From: Thiothrix sp.
GTDB lineage: Bacteria; Pseudomonadota; Gammaproteobacteria; Thiotrichales; Thiotrichaceae
Direction of reading: 5' to 3'
NCBI GenBank assembly: GCA_008015155.1
Contig: SSFA01000036.1
Coordinates: 1 to 54,768, forward strand
DNA length: 54,768 nt
This document shows, one piece after another, positions 25,347 through 34,709 of the stretch (position 1 is the first letter of the stretch; every line of letters begins with the position of its first letter). The notes beneath the pieces are model-generated. The model made no database searches, was not told where the DNA came from, and saw only the letters and a list, made by a program, of their open reading frames with translations. The position numbers and the translations under genes were made by a program.

Positions 25347-26870
25347 ATGATGACTCAAGCCAATTTTCTGATTCTAATGGTCGATCAAATGACCGGCTGC
25401 ATGTTGGATGAGCCCATGCTCCAACAGTTGCACGCACCGAATATCAAACGTTTAATTGCACAAGGTGTGAAATTTGAAAATGCCTATTGTGCTAGTCCCT
25501 TGTGCACACCGGCGCGCGGTAGTTTCATGACCGGTCAATTACCCTCGCGCTCCGGTATTTATGATAACGCGGCCGAATTCCCCGCCAGTACACCGACCTT
25601 TGCGCACTATTTACGCCTACAGGGTTATCAAACCGCCTTAAGCGGCAAAATGCATTTTGTAGGGCCGGATCAATTGCATGGTTTTGAAGAACGCCTTACC
25701 ACCGACATTTATCCGGCGGATTTTGGCTGGACACCGAATTGGCGCGACCCACTCACGCGCATTGACTGGTGGTATCATAACCTACATTCGGTCACGGAAG
25801 CGGGTACGGCGGAAATCAGCAATCAGCTGGAATTTGATGATGAAGTGGCTTATTTTGCGCGCTTAAAACTGCATCAATATGCGCGTCGATTGGATACGCG
25901 CCCCTTCTGTTTAACCGTCAGTTTCACCCATCCGCACGACCCTTATGTGGCAAGACAGAAATATTGGGATTTGTATGAAAATGTTGAGCTGCCGATGCCG
26001 AGTGTGCCTGCGATTCCGTATGCGCAGCAGGATAGCCATTCGCAGCGTCTTTATGATGCGGTGAACTACACGCATTACACGATTCAAGATGAGCAGATTT
26101 ATCGCGCGCGCCGTGCTTACTGCGCCAATATTAGCTATCTGGACGATAAAATCGGCGAATTGCTACAAGTGTTAGACGATTGTGATTTCTCCGATAACAC
26201 CGTGATTGTGTTCTGTGCCGATCATGGCGATATGCTCGGCGAGCGCGGTCTGTGGTACAAAATGTGTTTTTATGAGTATGCGATGCGTATTCCCTTGGTG
26301 CTGCATGCGCCGCAACAATTCCAAGCTCGCAGTGTACAAACACCCGTCGCAGCTCAAGATATTCTGCCCACTTTAATGGAGTTAGCCGGTGCTGATCCAA
26401 ACAAACTGGCTTGCCCGATTGATGGTGTGAGCTTAGTAAGTTTGGCGCAAGGCCAAGAACAAGCTGAGCGTAAAGTTTATGCTGAATATTGTGCGGAAGG
26501 TTCTGTAGCTCCTATGATTATGATTCGCCAAGGCCAGTTTAAGTTTAATTATTGTGAAGCGGATCCGCTGCAATTATTTGATTTAGAAGCTGACCCAAAA
26601 GAGCTAAATAATCTGGCTAATGATCCAGCCTACGCCGATGTAGTGCAAAGTTTCCAGCAGCAATTACAAACGCGTTGGGATTTAGCGCGCTTCAAGCAAG
26701 ACGTGATGCATAGCCAAGACTGTCGGCATGTGGTGGATGCTGCCAATCGCCAAGGCAAATTCAAATCGTGGGATTTCCAACCGCAGCAAGATGCTACTCA
26801 GCGCTATATGCGCAATCACCTCGATCTGAATGTGTTGGAGGCGAATAATCGTTATCCGAAGCCTAATTAA
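25347..26870 (+). CDS. betC: choline-sulfatase
   Basis: Hydrolyses choline-O-sulfate to choline and sulfate, giving a glycine-betaine precursor plus sulfur. Type I sulfatase features are the metal-binding LILMVDQMTG and the formylglycine motif CTPAR in ASPLCTPARGSFMTGQLPS. The choline-sulfatase-specific stretch FAHYLRLQGYQTALSGKMHF is present, as are late metal and His sites in FCADHGDMLGERGLWYK. The C-terminal choline-sulfatase domain ends in NHLDLNVLEANNRYP. Full length at 507 aa. Start is ATG 25347 or the adjacent 25350. It is divergent from dinB, and its 3' end overlaps the convergent esterase gene by 4 bp. No signal peptide, so it is cytoplasmic and needs choline sulfate import. Confidence 0.93.
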   Translation: MMTQANFLILMVDQMTGCMLDEPMLQQLHAPNIKRLIAQGVKFENAYCASPLCTPARGSFMTGQLPSRSGIYDNAAEFPASTPTFAHYLRLQGYQTALSGKMHFVGPDQLHGFEERLTTDIYPADFGWTPNWRDPLTRIDWWYHNLHSVTEAGTAEISNQLEFDDEVAYFARLKLHQYARRLDTRPFCLTVSFTHPHDPYVARQKYWDLYENVELPMPSVPAIPYAQQDSHSQRLYDAVNYTHYTIQDEQIYRARRAYCANISYLDDKIGELLQVLDDCDFSDNTVIVFCADHGDMLGERGLWYKMCFYEYAMRIPLVLHAPQQFQARSVQTPVAAQDILPTLMELAGADPNKLACPIDGVSLVSLAQGQEQAERKVYAEYCAEGSVAPMIMIRQGQFKFNYCEADPLQLFDLEADPKELNNLANDPAYADVVQSFQQQLQTRWDLARFKQDVMHSQDCRHVVDAANRQGKFKSWDFQPQQDATQRYMRNHLDLNVLEANNRYPKPN

Positions 26871-27811
26871 GCACTTAAATCTTTTAAGACTTGTTGAATC
26901 CGCATGAAACTGGATCGTGCGGAATCCAGCCTTTGGCGCGCGTGCAGATAGCCGTGCGTCAAGCCTGGTTCATGATACCAAGTGGCTTGTCCGCCTCCTG
27001 CCTTGATGCGCTGGCAATATAATTCTGCTTCGCCTACCAGTGGATCATATTCAGCACTAAAAATTACCGTGTTGGGTAAATCGCTAAAGTCATCTGTTGC
27101 AAGCGGTATACCCTTCAGGCAATTCGGAACCATTTGCTTGCCTAGCCATGCTTGCCAATAAAATTGCATATCTTCTGTAGTGAGCAGCGGGGCAAGCGCA
27201 TAGCGTTCGTAGCTGTCTAAACTGAAATCCGATCCTAAAACTGGATAAATTAATAATTGCGCGCTGGGGGCTTTGGCTTGCCCGCGTAGTTGATGTGCCA
27301 CATGCGCCGCTAAACATCCACCCGCACTATCTCCCATGACTATTAAGGCTGAATCCGTTTGCGCTGCTAGGGTTTGATAAGCCAACACAGCATCTTCTAA
27401 GGCAACGGGAAATAGCTGTTCAGGTGCTAAGCGATAATCCACTGCCATGATAGATAAGCCGGTACCTGCACATAAATCCGCACAAATGCCATGATGGCTG
27501 TTTAAATCGCCCAACACAAAACCACCACCATGAAAATAAATAATTTGCATGGCAGCGCTTGGTTGCGGCACTTGATAAGAACGGATCGGAATAGGATGTT
27601 TAGGCGTCTTAAGCTGTTGATCTTCAATTAATAAGTGCGTAGGCAATTGATTGCCTAATTGTTGCAGCATGTGATTATAAGCTGTGCGTTGTGCAGCAAT
27701 AGACAAGCTTCCAAAGTCCTCAGGCATGAGGCTATTTACGGTTTGGATAAACTCCCTATAGGCAGGACTAAGCAAATGCGTATAACTTTCTGCCGAAATT
27801 CTAGTAGACAT
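26867..27811 (-). CDS. alpha/beta hydrolase, hormone-sensitive-lipase (type IV esterase) family
   Basis: Cytoplasmic carboxylesterase of 314 aa. The HSL oxyanion motif HGGGFVLGD precedes the nucleophile elbow GDSAGGCLA. The acid lies in FSAEYDPLVGEAELY and the His in GLTHGYLHA. The substrate is unknown; the family acts on short-chain esters. It is divergent from the ABC transporter operon and convergent with betC. A role in cleaving an imported ester is possible but only inferred from location. Confidence 0.85.
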   Translation of the reverse strand: MSTRISAESYTHLLSPAYREFIQTVNSLMPEDFGSLSIAAQRTAYNHMLQQLGNQLPTHLLIEDQQLKTPKHPIPIRSYQVPQPSAAMQIIYFHGGGFVLGDLNSHHGICADLCAGTGLSIMAVDYRLAPEQLFPVALEDAVLAYQTLAAQTDSALIVMGDSAGGCLAAHVAHQLRGQAKAPSAQLLIYPVLGSDFSLDSYERYALAPLLTTEDMQFYWQAWLGKQMVPNCLKGIPLATDDFSDLPNTVIFSAEYDPLVGEAELYCQRIKAGGGQATWYHEPGLTHGYLHARQRLDSARSSFMRIQQVLKDLSA

Positions 27812-27927
27812 CGATTGTAATAGCCCCTCTACTTTTAATTAATAAATGACACTGTTACAGTAATTTATAGAGGAGATAGAAGTGTTTGGAAATAGGCGCA
27901 AATTCGCTAGCTTTTCAAATGCTTCAT

Positions 27928-27950
27928 TTATTGATCGCCACGATCAATAA
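27928..27950. promoter_or_regulatory. 23-bp perfect inverted repeat, probable operator
   Basis: Arms TTATTGATCG (27928-27937) and CGATCAATAA (27941-27950) are exact complements separated by CCA. The element lies 33 bp before the binding-protein start codon, in the shared control region with the divergent esterase gene. Length and symmetry fit a dimeric repressor or activator such as a TetR- or GntR-family protein. No candidate regulator gene is adjacent. Confidence 0.65.
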
Positions 27951-27982
27951 CAACAATCAAACAGCCAGTGGAGGAGATGTGA

Positions 27983-29584
27983 ATGACTGATTTAAAACAG
28001 CTCGATCTTGATTTAAGAGCCGGTCGGCTCTCGCGACGCGATTTCTTAAAAGCAGCCGCTTTGTTTGGCTTGAGTGCTGCAGCTCCCTCAGTCCTACTGG
28101 GGACGCCTGCTTATGCTGCATCTGAGCCGAAAAAAGGTGGCCATCTCAAAATTGGTACTGGACACGGTTCCACCACTGACTCGCTTGACCCCGCTACCTA
28201 CGAAAACAACTGTATGCAATCCGTAGGTAAAACCATTCACAATTATCTCACTCAAGTTGCTGCCAATGGTCAGCTCGGCTCAGAACTGGCTGAAACTTGG
28301 GAAGCGGCAGATGGCGCGAAAAAATGGACGTTTAAGCTGCGTCAAGGCGTTGAATTCCATAACGGGCAAAAAATGACTGCGAAAGATGTTATCGCATCCT
28401 ATAAGCATCATAGCGGCGCGGATAGTAAATCGGGTGCGAAAGTTATCGTTGACGCCATTACCGATATGCAAGCCGATGGCGATTACACTTTGGTGATTAC
28501 TCTGAAAGAAGGCAATGCGGACTTACCGTATCAGCTCAGCGATTATCACTTAGCGGTAATGCCCGCCAATGCCGATGGCAAAGTCGATGCTAAAGCAGGC
28601 GTTGGTTGCGGCTATTACAAGCTAAAGAATTTTGAGCCGGGTGTGAAAACCTCGGTAGAAAAATTCCCGAACCACTGGAACGCTGGCGCAGTCCATTTAG
28701 ATTCGGCTGAATTCATTACGATTGCGGATGTCACAGCGCGGGTGAATGCACTCACTACGGGTGAGATTGATGCAGCGGATCGGATGGATGTAAAAACCCT
28801 GCATCTATTAGCGCGTAACAAAAACGTGCGGGTGATTGAAACCAGTGGCAATGCGCACTACTCCATGCCAATGCGCTGCGACACCGATCCTTACAAAAAT
28901 CCAGATGTACGCTTAGCCCTCAAATATGCGGTCGACCGTAATGCCATGCTCGAAACGGTATTGCGTGGACATGGTTATATTGGTAATGACCATCCGATTG
29001 GGCGCGCGAATCGTTATCTCGATAAGAACCTCGCACAACGCGCTTATGATCCCGACAAAGCCAAGTCTTTACTGAAGAAAGCGGGTGCGGAAGGTTTGAA
29101 AGTGCAATTGAGTACTTCGGATGCCGCCTTTGCGGGGGCAGTGGATGCAGCGGTGCTGTACAAAGAACATGCTGCTAAAGCAGGTATCAATGTCGAAATC
29201 ATCCGCGAACCCAGCGATGGTTATTGGTCGAATGTCTGGATGAAGAAACCCTTCTGCTTCTGCTATTGGGGCGGTCGTCCAACTGAGGATTGGGCATTCT
29301 CCACCGCTTATGCAGCCGATGCTGAATGGAATGACACTGTTTGGAAAAACGAAAAATTCAATAAGCTTTTAGTAGAAGCGCGTGCTGAGTTGGACGAAGC
29401 CAAACGGGCTGCCATGTATGCTGAAATGCAAATGATTTTAAGTGACGATGGCGGTACGATTATTCCGATCTTCAATAACTACATTGGAGCAGTGACTGAC
29501 AAAGTAGGCACGCCGGAAGTCATTGCCAATGACTGGGACTTAGACGGTCAGCGCGCTGTATTGCGTTGGTGGAAAACGGCTTAA
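27983..29584 (+). CDS. Tat-exported peptide-type ABC transporter substrate-binding protein
   Basis: Family 5 (SBP_bac_5) periplasmic binding protein of 533 aa for an oligopeptide/opine/nickel-type importer. The N-terminus carries a twin-arginine signal: SRRDFLKAAALFG followed by a hydrophobic stretch and a cut near AYA-A. The family region LAETWEAADGAKKWTFKLRQGVEFHNG is present. Tat export of a binding protein may reflect folding before export. GGAGGAG lies just before the ATG. It heads an operon with two permeases, a fused ATPase and an FAD oxidoreductase. The ligand cannot be read from the sequence. Confidence 0.9.
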   Translation: MTDLKQLDLDLRAGRLSRRDFLKAAALFGLSAAAPSVLLGTPAYAASEPKKGGHLKIGTGHGSTTDSLDPATYENNCMQSVGKTIHNYLTQVAANGQLGSELAETWEAADGAKKWTFKLRQGVEFHNGQKMTAKDVIASYKHHSGADSKSGAKVIVDAITDMQADGDYTLVITLKEGNADLPYQLSDYHLAVMPANADGKVDAKAGVGCGYYKLKNFEPGVKTSVEKFPNHWNAGAVHLDSAEFITIADVTARVNALTTGEIDAADRMDVKTLHLLARNKNVRVIETSGNAHYSMPMRCDTDPYKNPDVRLALKYAVDRNAMLETVLRGHGYIGNDHPIGRANRYLDKNLAQRAYDPDKAKSLLKKAGAEGLKVQLSTSDAAFAGAVDAAVLYKEHAAKAGINVEIIREPSDGYWSNVWMKKPFCFCYWGGRPTEDWAFSTAYAADAEWNDTVWKNEKFNKLLVEARAELDEAKRAAMYAEMQMILSDDGGTIIPIFNNYIGAVTDKVGTPEVIANDWDLDGQRAVLRWWKTA

Positions 29585-29671
29585 ATCTGCCTGTATTAAG
29601 CAGTGTCCTTCGCTCCCTCTGAATCACAGGGGGAGTCATTCAAAGCAGGTGCTTTTAAGGAGCCCCAGCCT

Positions 29672-30628
29672 ATGATGTCTATATTACGTTTAATTTTTCA
29701 GCGCCTTGGTCTCGGTGTTTTAGTCTTGTTTGCGGTGTCGCTGATCATTTTCTTGGGTGTGGAATTATTGCCCGGTGATCTTTGCCAAGCGATTCAAGGT
29801 CAATCCGCAACAGAATCGACTGTGGCTGCTTGCCGCAAAGACTTGGGTTTAGATCAACCCGCACCCACCCGTTATATTAACTGGTTGAAGGGTATTTCTC
29901 AGGGTGATTTTGGTACTTCGCTCGCCAATGGGCGCGAGATTTCCGAATTAATTGGCGTACGCCTTTCTAATACTTTTTTTCTGGCGATGGTCGCTGCGGT
30001 CATTGCCGTTCCGCTGTCCTTAGCCCTTGGGATTTTGGCGGCTTTATATCGAAATAGTTGGTTTGATCGCAGTGTCAATGTGCTCACCTTATCCTCGATT
30101 TCTTTTCCCGAATTTTTCGTCGCTTATATTCTGATTCTGGTGTTTTCGGTCAAACTGGGTTGGTTTCCAAGCCTCTCCGATGTTAGCCCCGATACACCCT
30201 TACTGGAGCGTTTGCATAAAGTATTTTTGCCAGCCCTCACCCTGACTTTAGTGGTCATGGCGCACATGATGCGTATGACTCGTGCGGCCATTATTAACCT
30301 AATGGCAAGTCCTTATATTGAAATGGCGAAATTCAAAGGCTTAAGTCGCTCGCATATTATTTTGCATCATGCACTTCCTAATGCTTGGGCGCCGATTGTG
30401 AATGTGGTGGCTTTGAATCTTGCGTACTTGATTGTAGGCGTGGTGATTGTGGAGGTGGTATTTGTTTACCCCGGCTTGGGTCAGTTGATTGTTGACTCGG
30501 TACAGAAGCGTGATATTCCAGTGGTACAAGCTTGTAGCATTATTTTTGCTGCGACGTATGTGGTACTGAATTTGATCGCTGATATTTTGTCTATCGCCAC
30601 CAACCCAAGGCTGTTGCATCCACGATGA
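29672..30628 (+). CDS. peptide-type ABC transporter permease (DppB-like)
   Basis: Inner-membrane permease of 318 aa with about six hydrophobic segments. It starts with the DppB-type ILRLIFQRLGLGVLVLFAVSLIIF. The C-terminal part carries the conserved permease loop (FKGLSRSHIILHHALPNAWAPI) that contacts the ATPase. The ATG at 29672 has AAGGAG nine bases upstream; an earlier in-frame codon at 29603 would add 23 residues unlike the family. It overlaps the next permease gene by 4 bp. Confidence 0.93.
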   Translation: MMSILRLIFQRLGLGVLVLFAVSLIIFLGVELLPGDLCQAIQGQSATESTVAACRKDLGLDQPAPTRYINWLKGISQGDFGTSLANGREISELIGVRLSNTFFLAMVAAVIAVPLSLALGILAALYRNSWFDRSVNVLTLSSISFPEFFVAYILILVFSVKLGWFPSLSDVSPDTPLLERLHKVFLPALTLTLVVMAHMMRMTRAAIINLMASPYIEMAKFKGLSRSHIILHHALPNAWAPIVNVVALNLAYLIVGVVIVEVVFVYPGLGQLIVDSVQKRDIPVVQACSIIFAATYVVLNLIADILSIATNPRLLHPR

Positions 30629-31530
30629 ATACTAATCTTCCCTCCAAAACACAACTGCCCTTCAACGAAGCCCCACCACCTGCGCGCCCCAGCAAATTTA
30701 AGCTTGCACTGCGTGAACTGTGGAAATCACCTTTGAGTGCCAAAATCGGCATCTTGATTGTCCTGTCTTATATCTTTGTGGCGCTGTTTGCACCTTGGCT
30801 CACGCCTTATGGTGAGTCGGAAATTGTGGGTGGACCTTTTGAATTATGGGGTGAGAAATACCCACTGGGCACAGATAATTTAGGCCGTGATATGCTGACT
30901 CGGCTTTTGTATGGTGCGCGTAACACGATTGGTATTGCCTTAATCACGACCTTGCTCGCTTTTTTAATCGGCGGTATTACTGGCATTTTAGCTGCCATTC
31001 TAGGTGGCTGGGCAGATCAACTCATGAGCCGTGTGGTGGACATATTAATGGCCATTCCTTCGCTAATTTTCTCTTTATTACTGCTGACCATTTTTGGTAC
31101 TTCGATTCCTGTGTTGATCATTATTATTGCCGTATTGGATTCGACGCGCGTATTTCGCTTAGCGCGCGCTGTGAGCCTAAATGTGGTAGTGATGGATTAT
31201 GTCGAAGCGGCGCGTTTACGTGGTGAAGGCTTGGGCTGGATTACCTTGCGCGAAGTGTTGCCGAATATTATGCCGCCTTTAGTCGCTGAATTTGGGCTGC
31301 GCTTCTGCTTCGTGTTTCTAACCATCGCTGCCTTAAGCTTCTTAGGCTTGGGTATTCAGCCACCAACCGCCGATTGGGGCAGCATGGTGCGGGATAATGC
31401 TACTTTGATTTCCTATGGTGACATTACGCCTTTGCTGCCAGCGGGCGCGATTGCCTTACTCACGGTGGGCGTGAATTTCATTGTGGATTGGTTCCTACAA
31501 AAAACCAGTGGATTAAAAGATGGTCAATAA
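30625..31530 (+). CDS. peptide-type ABC transporter permease (DppC-like)
   Basis: Second permease subunit, 301 aa. The DppC-type N-terminus is ELWKSPLSAKIGILIVLSYIFVALFAPWLTPYG. The TDNLGRDMLTRLLYGARNTIGIAL signature and the ATPase-coupling loop (ARLRGEGLGWITLREVLPNIMP) follow. It overlaps both neighbours (4 and 11 bp), so the transporter subunits are made in a coupled way. Confidence 0.93.
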   Translation: MNTNLPSKTQLPFNEAPPPARPSKFKLALRELWKSPLSAKIGILIVLSYIFVALFAPWLTPYGESEIVGGPFELWGEKYPLGTDNLGRDMLTRLLYGARNTIGIALITTLLAFLIGGITGILAAILGGWADQLMSRVVDILMAIPSLIFSLLLLTIFGTSIPVLIIIIAVLDSTRVFRLARAVSLNVVVMDYVEAARLRGEGLGWITLREVLPNIMPPLVAEFGLRFCFVFLTIAALSFLGLGIQPPTADWGSMVRDNATLISYGDITPLLPAGAIALLTVGVNFIVDWFLQKTSGLKDGQ

Positions 31531-33172
31531 TATTTCAGCAGCTAATGATGATCAGAGTCTATTGCTAGAAATGCGTGGCCTGCGCATCGATGGAATGCGT
31601 GATGATCAATGGCATCAAATCGTTAAAGGGATTGATCTGACACTGCACCGAGGCGAAGTTTTAGGTTTGATTGGGGAATCGGGCGCGGGGAAATCAACGC
31701 TCGGTATTGCCGCGATGGGCTATGTGAAACCGGGCTGCCGCTTTTCAGGTGGCTCGATTCACTTCGATGGCATCGATATGCTCGCTGCCAGTGAAGAGCA
31801 GAAGCAAGCCTTGCGTGGGGTAAGAATTGCGTATGTGGCGCAAAGTGCAGCGGCTTCATTTAATCCAGCGCATCAATTGATCGACCAATTTGCCGAGACC
31901 CCAGTGCAGCATCATCAAAGCACTAAATCTGAAGCTTATGCAGACGCGAAGGATTTGTATGGCAAATTGCTATTACCTGATCCCGAGCGCATTGGTTTTC
32001 GCTATCCGCATCAAGTATCTGGCGGCCAACTGCAGCGTGCCATGACCGCCATGGCGATGTCATGCCGCCCCGATCTCATTATTTTCGATGAGCCAACTAC
32101 TGCTTTAGATGTCACCACGCAGATTGAAGTCTTGATGACGATGAAGGATATCGTTGAGAAGTTTAATACCGCAGCGATCTATATCACCCATGATTTAGCG
32201 GTGGTGGCACAAATGGCCGATCGGATTATGGTGCTACGCCACGGCGAACTGGTGGAAGAAGCGCCCACACGCATCATGTTAGCCAACCCGAAACAAGATT
32301 ATACCAAGTCGCTGTGGGCAGTTCGTTCCTTCCGTAAAATGCCTGCTTTAAATCTCGGTCAGAATGACACTCAGCCGATTATTAGTGTACAAAATGTCAC
32401 CGCCGCATATGGCAGCTTAGATATTTTGCATGAGATTAGTTTCGACTTATATCGCGGGCAGACGGTATCCGTAGTTGGTGAGTCTGGCAGCGGTAAAAGT
32501 ACTACGGCGCGTGTTATTACCGGCTTATTGCCACCACGTTTAGGGCAAGTACTGTTCCAAGGCCAGCCCTTACCGCCTGACTACCGCAATCGCAGTAAAG
32601 AACAACTCCGCCAAGTACAGATGATCTATCAAATGGCTGATACGGCCATTAATCCGCGCCAACGCATTCGCGATATTATTGGCCGTCCTTTGTCATTTTA
32701 TTTGGGTTTAAATAGCCAGCAAGTCGAAGCGCGCACACGCGAACTCTTGGACATGATCGAGCTTAATCCTGACCAATTTATTGACCGTTTTCCGAGCGAA
32801 TTGTCTGGTGGGCAAAAGCAGCGCATCTGCATTGCGCGGGCTTTAGCCGCTGAACCAACTTGTATTATTTGCGATGAGGTCACTTCAGCTTTAGATCAAT
32901 TAGTTGCGGAAGGGATTTTGCGTTTATTGGATCGTTTGCAGCGCGAATTGAATCTGGCTTATATGTTTATCACCCACGATCTGGCCACCGTGAAAGCTAT
33001 TTCGGATGAGGTGGTGGTCATGCTCAAAGGGCGGATTGTCGAGCAGGGCAGCAAAGAGGAAATCTTTTCGCCCCCATATCCTGAATATACAGAAAAATTA
33101 TTGTCTTCTGTGCCGCAGATGGATCCTGATTGGATGCGTAATTTGATAGCAAAGCGGGGGCCATACCGCTAG
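31520..33172 (+). CDS. fused double ATPase of a peptide-type ABC transporter (DppD-DppF fusion)
   Basis: Single 550-aa chain holding both nucleotide-binding domains. The first has Walker A GESGAGKST near residue 55 and signature SGGQLQRAM, with Walker B LIIFDEPTTALDV. The second has Walker A GESGSGKST near residue 320, signature LSGGQKQRI and a Walker B with CDEVTSALDQ. In the second domain the usual DEPTSALD is DEVTSALD, the catalytic Glu being retained. Together with the two permeases and the Tat-exported binding protein the importer is complete. Confidence 0.93.
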   Translation: MVNNISAANDDQSLLLEMRGLRIDGMRDDQWHQIVKGIDLTLHRGEVLGLIGESGAGKSTLGIAAMGYVKPGCRFSGGSIHFDGIDMLAASEEQKQALRGVRIAYVAQSAAASFNPAHQLIDQFAETPVQHHQSTKSEAYADAKDLYGKLLLPDPERIGFRYPHQVSGGQLQRAMTAMAMSCRPDLIIFDEPTTALDVTTQIEVLMTMKDIVEKFNTAAIYITHDLAVVAQMADRIMVLRHGELVEEAPTRIMLANPKQDYTKSLWAVRSFRKMPALNLGQNDTQPIISVQNVTAAYGSLDILHEISFDLYRGQTVSVVGESGSGKSTTARVITGLLPPRLGQVLFQGQPLPPDYRNRSKEQLRQVQMIYQMADTAINPRQRIRDIIGRPLSFYLGLNSQQVEARTRELLDMIELNPDQFIDRFPSELSGGQKQRICIARALAAEPTCIICDEVTSALDQLVAEGILRLLDRLQRELNLAYMFITHDLATVKAISDEVVVMLKGRIVEQGSKEEIFSPPYPEYTEKLLSSVPQMDPDWMRNLIAKRGPYR

Positions 33173-33182
33173 GAGTGTGGTT

Positions 33183-34556
33183 ATGGTAGCGTCTCTAGGC
33201 ACCCTCATCGAGCCAGCCCGCGAACTAGCCGTCGTTCATCAAACGGAAGTGCTAGTCGTCGGTTCGGGGCCTGCGGGTTTAGCCGCTGCCTTGGCCGCTG
33301 CGCGTACGGGTGTCCAAGTAACTTTGCTAGAACGCTTCGGCTGCTTTGGTGGAAATATCACCACGGTCGGAGTCGAGGGCATGGCGTGGTATCGACACGC
33401 CGACACGATCGAAGCGAATGGCATTGCGCGGGAAATGGAGTTGCGTGCTTATGCGATGGGAGCAGCTGTTCCAGAGTCGCAATCGGATTCCTACGAGATT
33501 GACGCGGAAGGTTTCAAAGTTGTCGCGGATCAATTAGTCCAAGAGGCGGGTATTCATCCGATGCTACATCGCTTATTTGTCGCGCCTATTATGGACGGTG
33601 ACACGATTGTCGGCGTGATTACTGAATCGAAAGCTGGGCGCGAAGCGATCTTGGCTAAGCGCGTGATTGATTGCAGTGGTGATGCGGATGTTGCTTATAG
33701 AGCGGGTGTTCCTACCCGTTTAACGCCAAAAGAAGAAATGCAAGCGGCTTCCGTGATGTTTCACATGTCGGGTGTGAATAAAGCGCGTTTTATGGCAGCG
33801 GTGAAAGCTGACCCACAAACCTATCGCGATTGGGCAGGTGGCGAGTGGAGCATTGAAACCACCGGCAAAGAAGACGATATGTATTCGCCCTTTTTGCGTA
33901 AACCCTTTGACCAAGCCAGAAAAGCAGGCCTTATTCCTGCGCACTTAAGCACGATTGGCGGGACCTGGGGCGCGGCACATGATTCGGGCGAGCTGACTTA
34001 TATGAATCTCGTGCATCTTGCTAACTGCGATGGCACGGACCCGAATGACCTGACCTATTTTGAGATGGAAGGTCGCCGTCAAACCCTGCTTGCGATTGAA
34101 GCACTGCGCCGCTTTATGCCGGGCTGTGAACACGCACGCTTACGCAATTTCGGTATGACTTTAGGCATTCGCGATACGCGTAAAGTCGATACGCTTTATA
34201 AAATGACCGAGCAGGATGTACGTGAACAAGGTCGCTTTGCGGATTCGATTGGTATTTTCCCTGAATTTATTGATGGCTACGGCATTTTGATTCTGCCCAC
34301 CACCGGGCGTTACTTCCAAATTCCCTACCTCAATTTACTGCCTAGCAAAGTTAAAAATTTGCTGATTGCAGGGCGCTCAACCGGCGGCGATAAAGTGGCG
34401 CACGCCGCCACGCGCAATATGGCTTGTTGTGCTGTGCTGGGACAGGGCGCGGGTATTGCGGCTGCTTTGTCGCTAAAGCATGGCCTCAGTTTAGACCAAT
34501 TAGATGCCGCATTAATTCAGCAAGAGTTGGAGCGTCAGAATGTACGCTATTGGTGA
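33183..34556 (+). CDS. FAD-dependent oxidoreductase, substrate unknown
   Basis: Flavoprotein of 457 aa of the FAD-dependent/thiazole-synthase-like group (PF12831-type). The N-terminal dinucleotide-binding motif is EVLVVGSGPAGLAAALAAARTGVQVTLLERFG. It is followed by GCFGGNITTVGVEGM, typical of this group, and a late FAD contact LIAGRSTGGDKVAHAATRNM. It begins 10 bp after the ATPase gene, with AGGAG seven bases before the ATG at 33183, so it belongs to the transporter operon. It probably oxidises the imported compound. No iron-sulfur motif is evident. Confidence 0.83.
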   Translation: MVASLGTLIEPARELAVVHQTEVLVVGSGPAGLAAALAAARTGVQVTLLERFGCFGGNITTVGVEGMAWYRHADTIEANGIAREMELRAYAMGAAVPESQSDSYEIDAEGFKVVADQLVQEAGIHPMLHRLFVAPIMDGDTIVGVITESKAGREAILAKRVIDCSGDADVAYRAGVPTRLTPKEEMQAASVMFHMSGVNKARFMAAVKADPQTYRDWAGGEWSIETTGKEDDMYSPFLRKPFDQARKAGLIPAHLSTIGGTWGAAHDSGELTYMNLVHLANCDGTDPNDLTYFEMEGRRQTLLAIEALRRFMPGCEHARLRNFGMTLGIRDTRKVDTLYKMTEQDVREQGRFADSIGIFPEFIDGYGILILPTTGRYFQIPYLNLLPSKVKNLLIAGRSTGGDKVAHAATRNMACCAVLGQGAGIAAALSLKHGLSLDQLDAALIQQELERQNVRYW

Positions 34557-34602
34557 ATTTATACCGATTCAGCATAGTTTTGTTTTAAGAATCTAAGGCT
34601 CA

Positions 34603-34623
34603 AGGTAGCAAGTTTTGCTACCT
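34603..34623 (+). terminator. stem-loop after the FAD oxidoreductase gene
   Basis: Perfect 9-bp inverted repeat AGGTAGCAA / TTGCTACCT with a 3-nt loop, 47 bp after the stop codon of the transporter operon. The downstream sequence is only moderately T-rich. A second small hairpin (CTGCC/GGCAG) follows. Confidence 0.6.
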
Positions 34624-34635
34624 CATCTCTGCCGA

Positions 34636-34665
34636 TTGGCAGATTCCCTCAAAACATCGTATGGT
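34636..34665 (+). promoter_or_regulatory. possible promoter of the lplT-aas gene
   Basis: -35 TTGGCA (34636-34641), 18-bp spacer, -10 TATGGT (34660-34665), about 45 bp before the start codon. The -35 is one mismatch from consensus and the -10 two mismatches. It lies right after the upstream stem-loop, as expected for a new transcription unit. Confidence 0.4.
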
Positions 34666-34709
34666 GTGCACAGTGATAAAATAACTAGCTAATTCCGGAG
34701 GACTCTCCC

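Noticed and set aside
27928..27950. Reading the palindrome as a BetI (choline repressor) site
   Set aside because: Arms share TTGAT/TCAA with BetI boxes as I recall them, but spacing differs by one base and no betI is nearby, so no regulator was assigned.
33183..34556. Assigning the FAD oxidoreductase as a choline or dimethylglycine oxidase
   Set aside because: It lacks recognisable GMC or DMGDH signatures; only the general FAD-binding pattern is visible.
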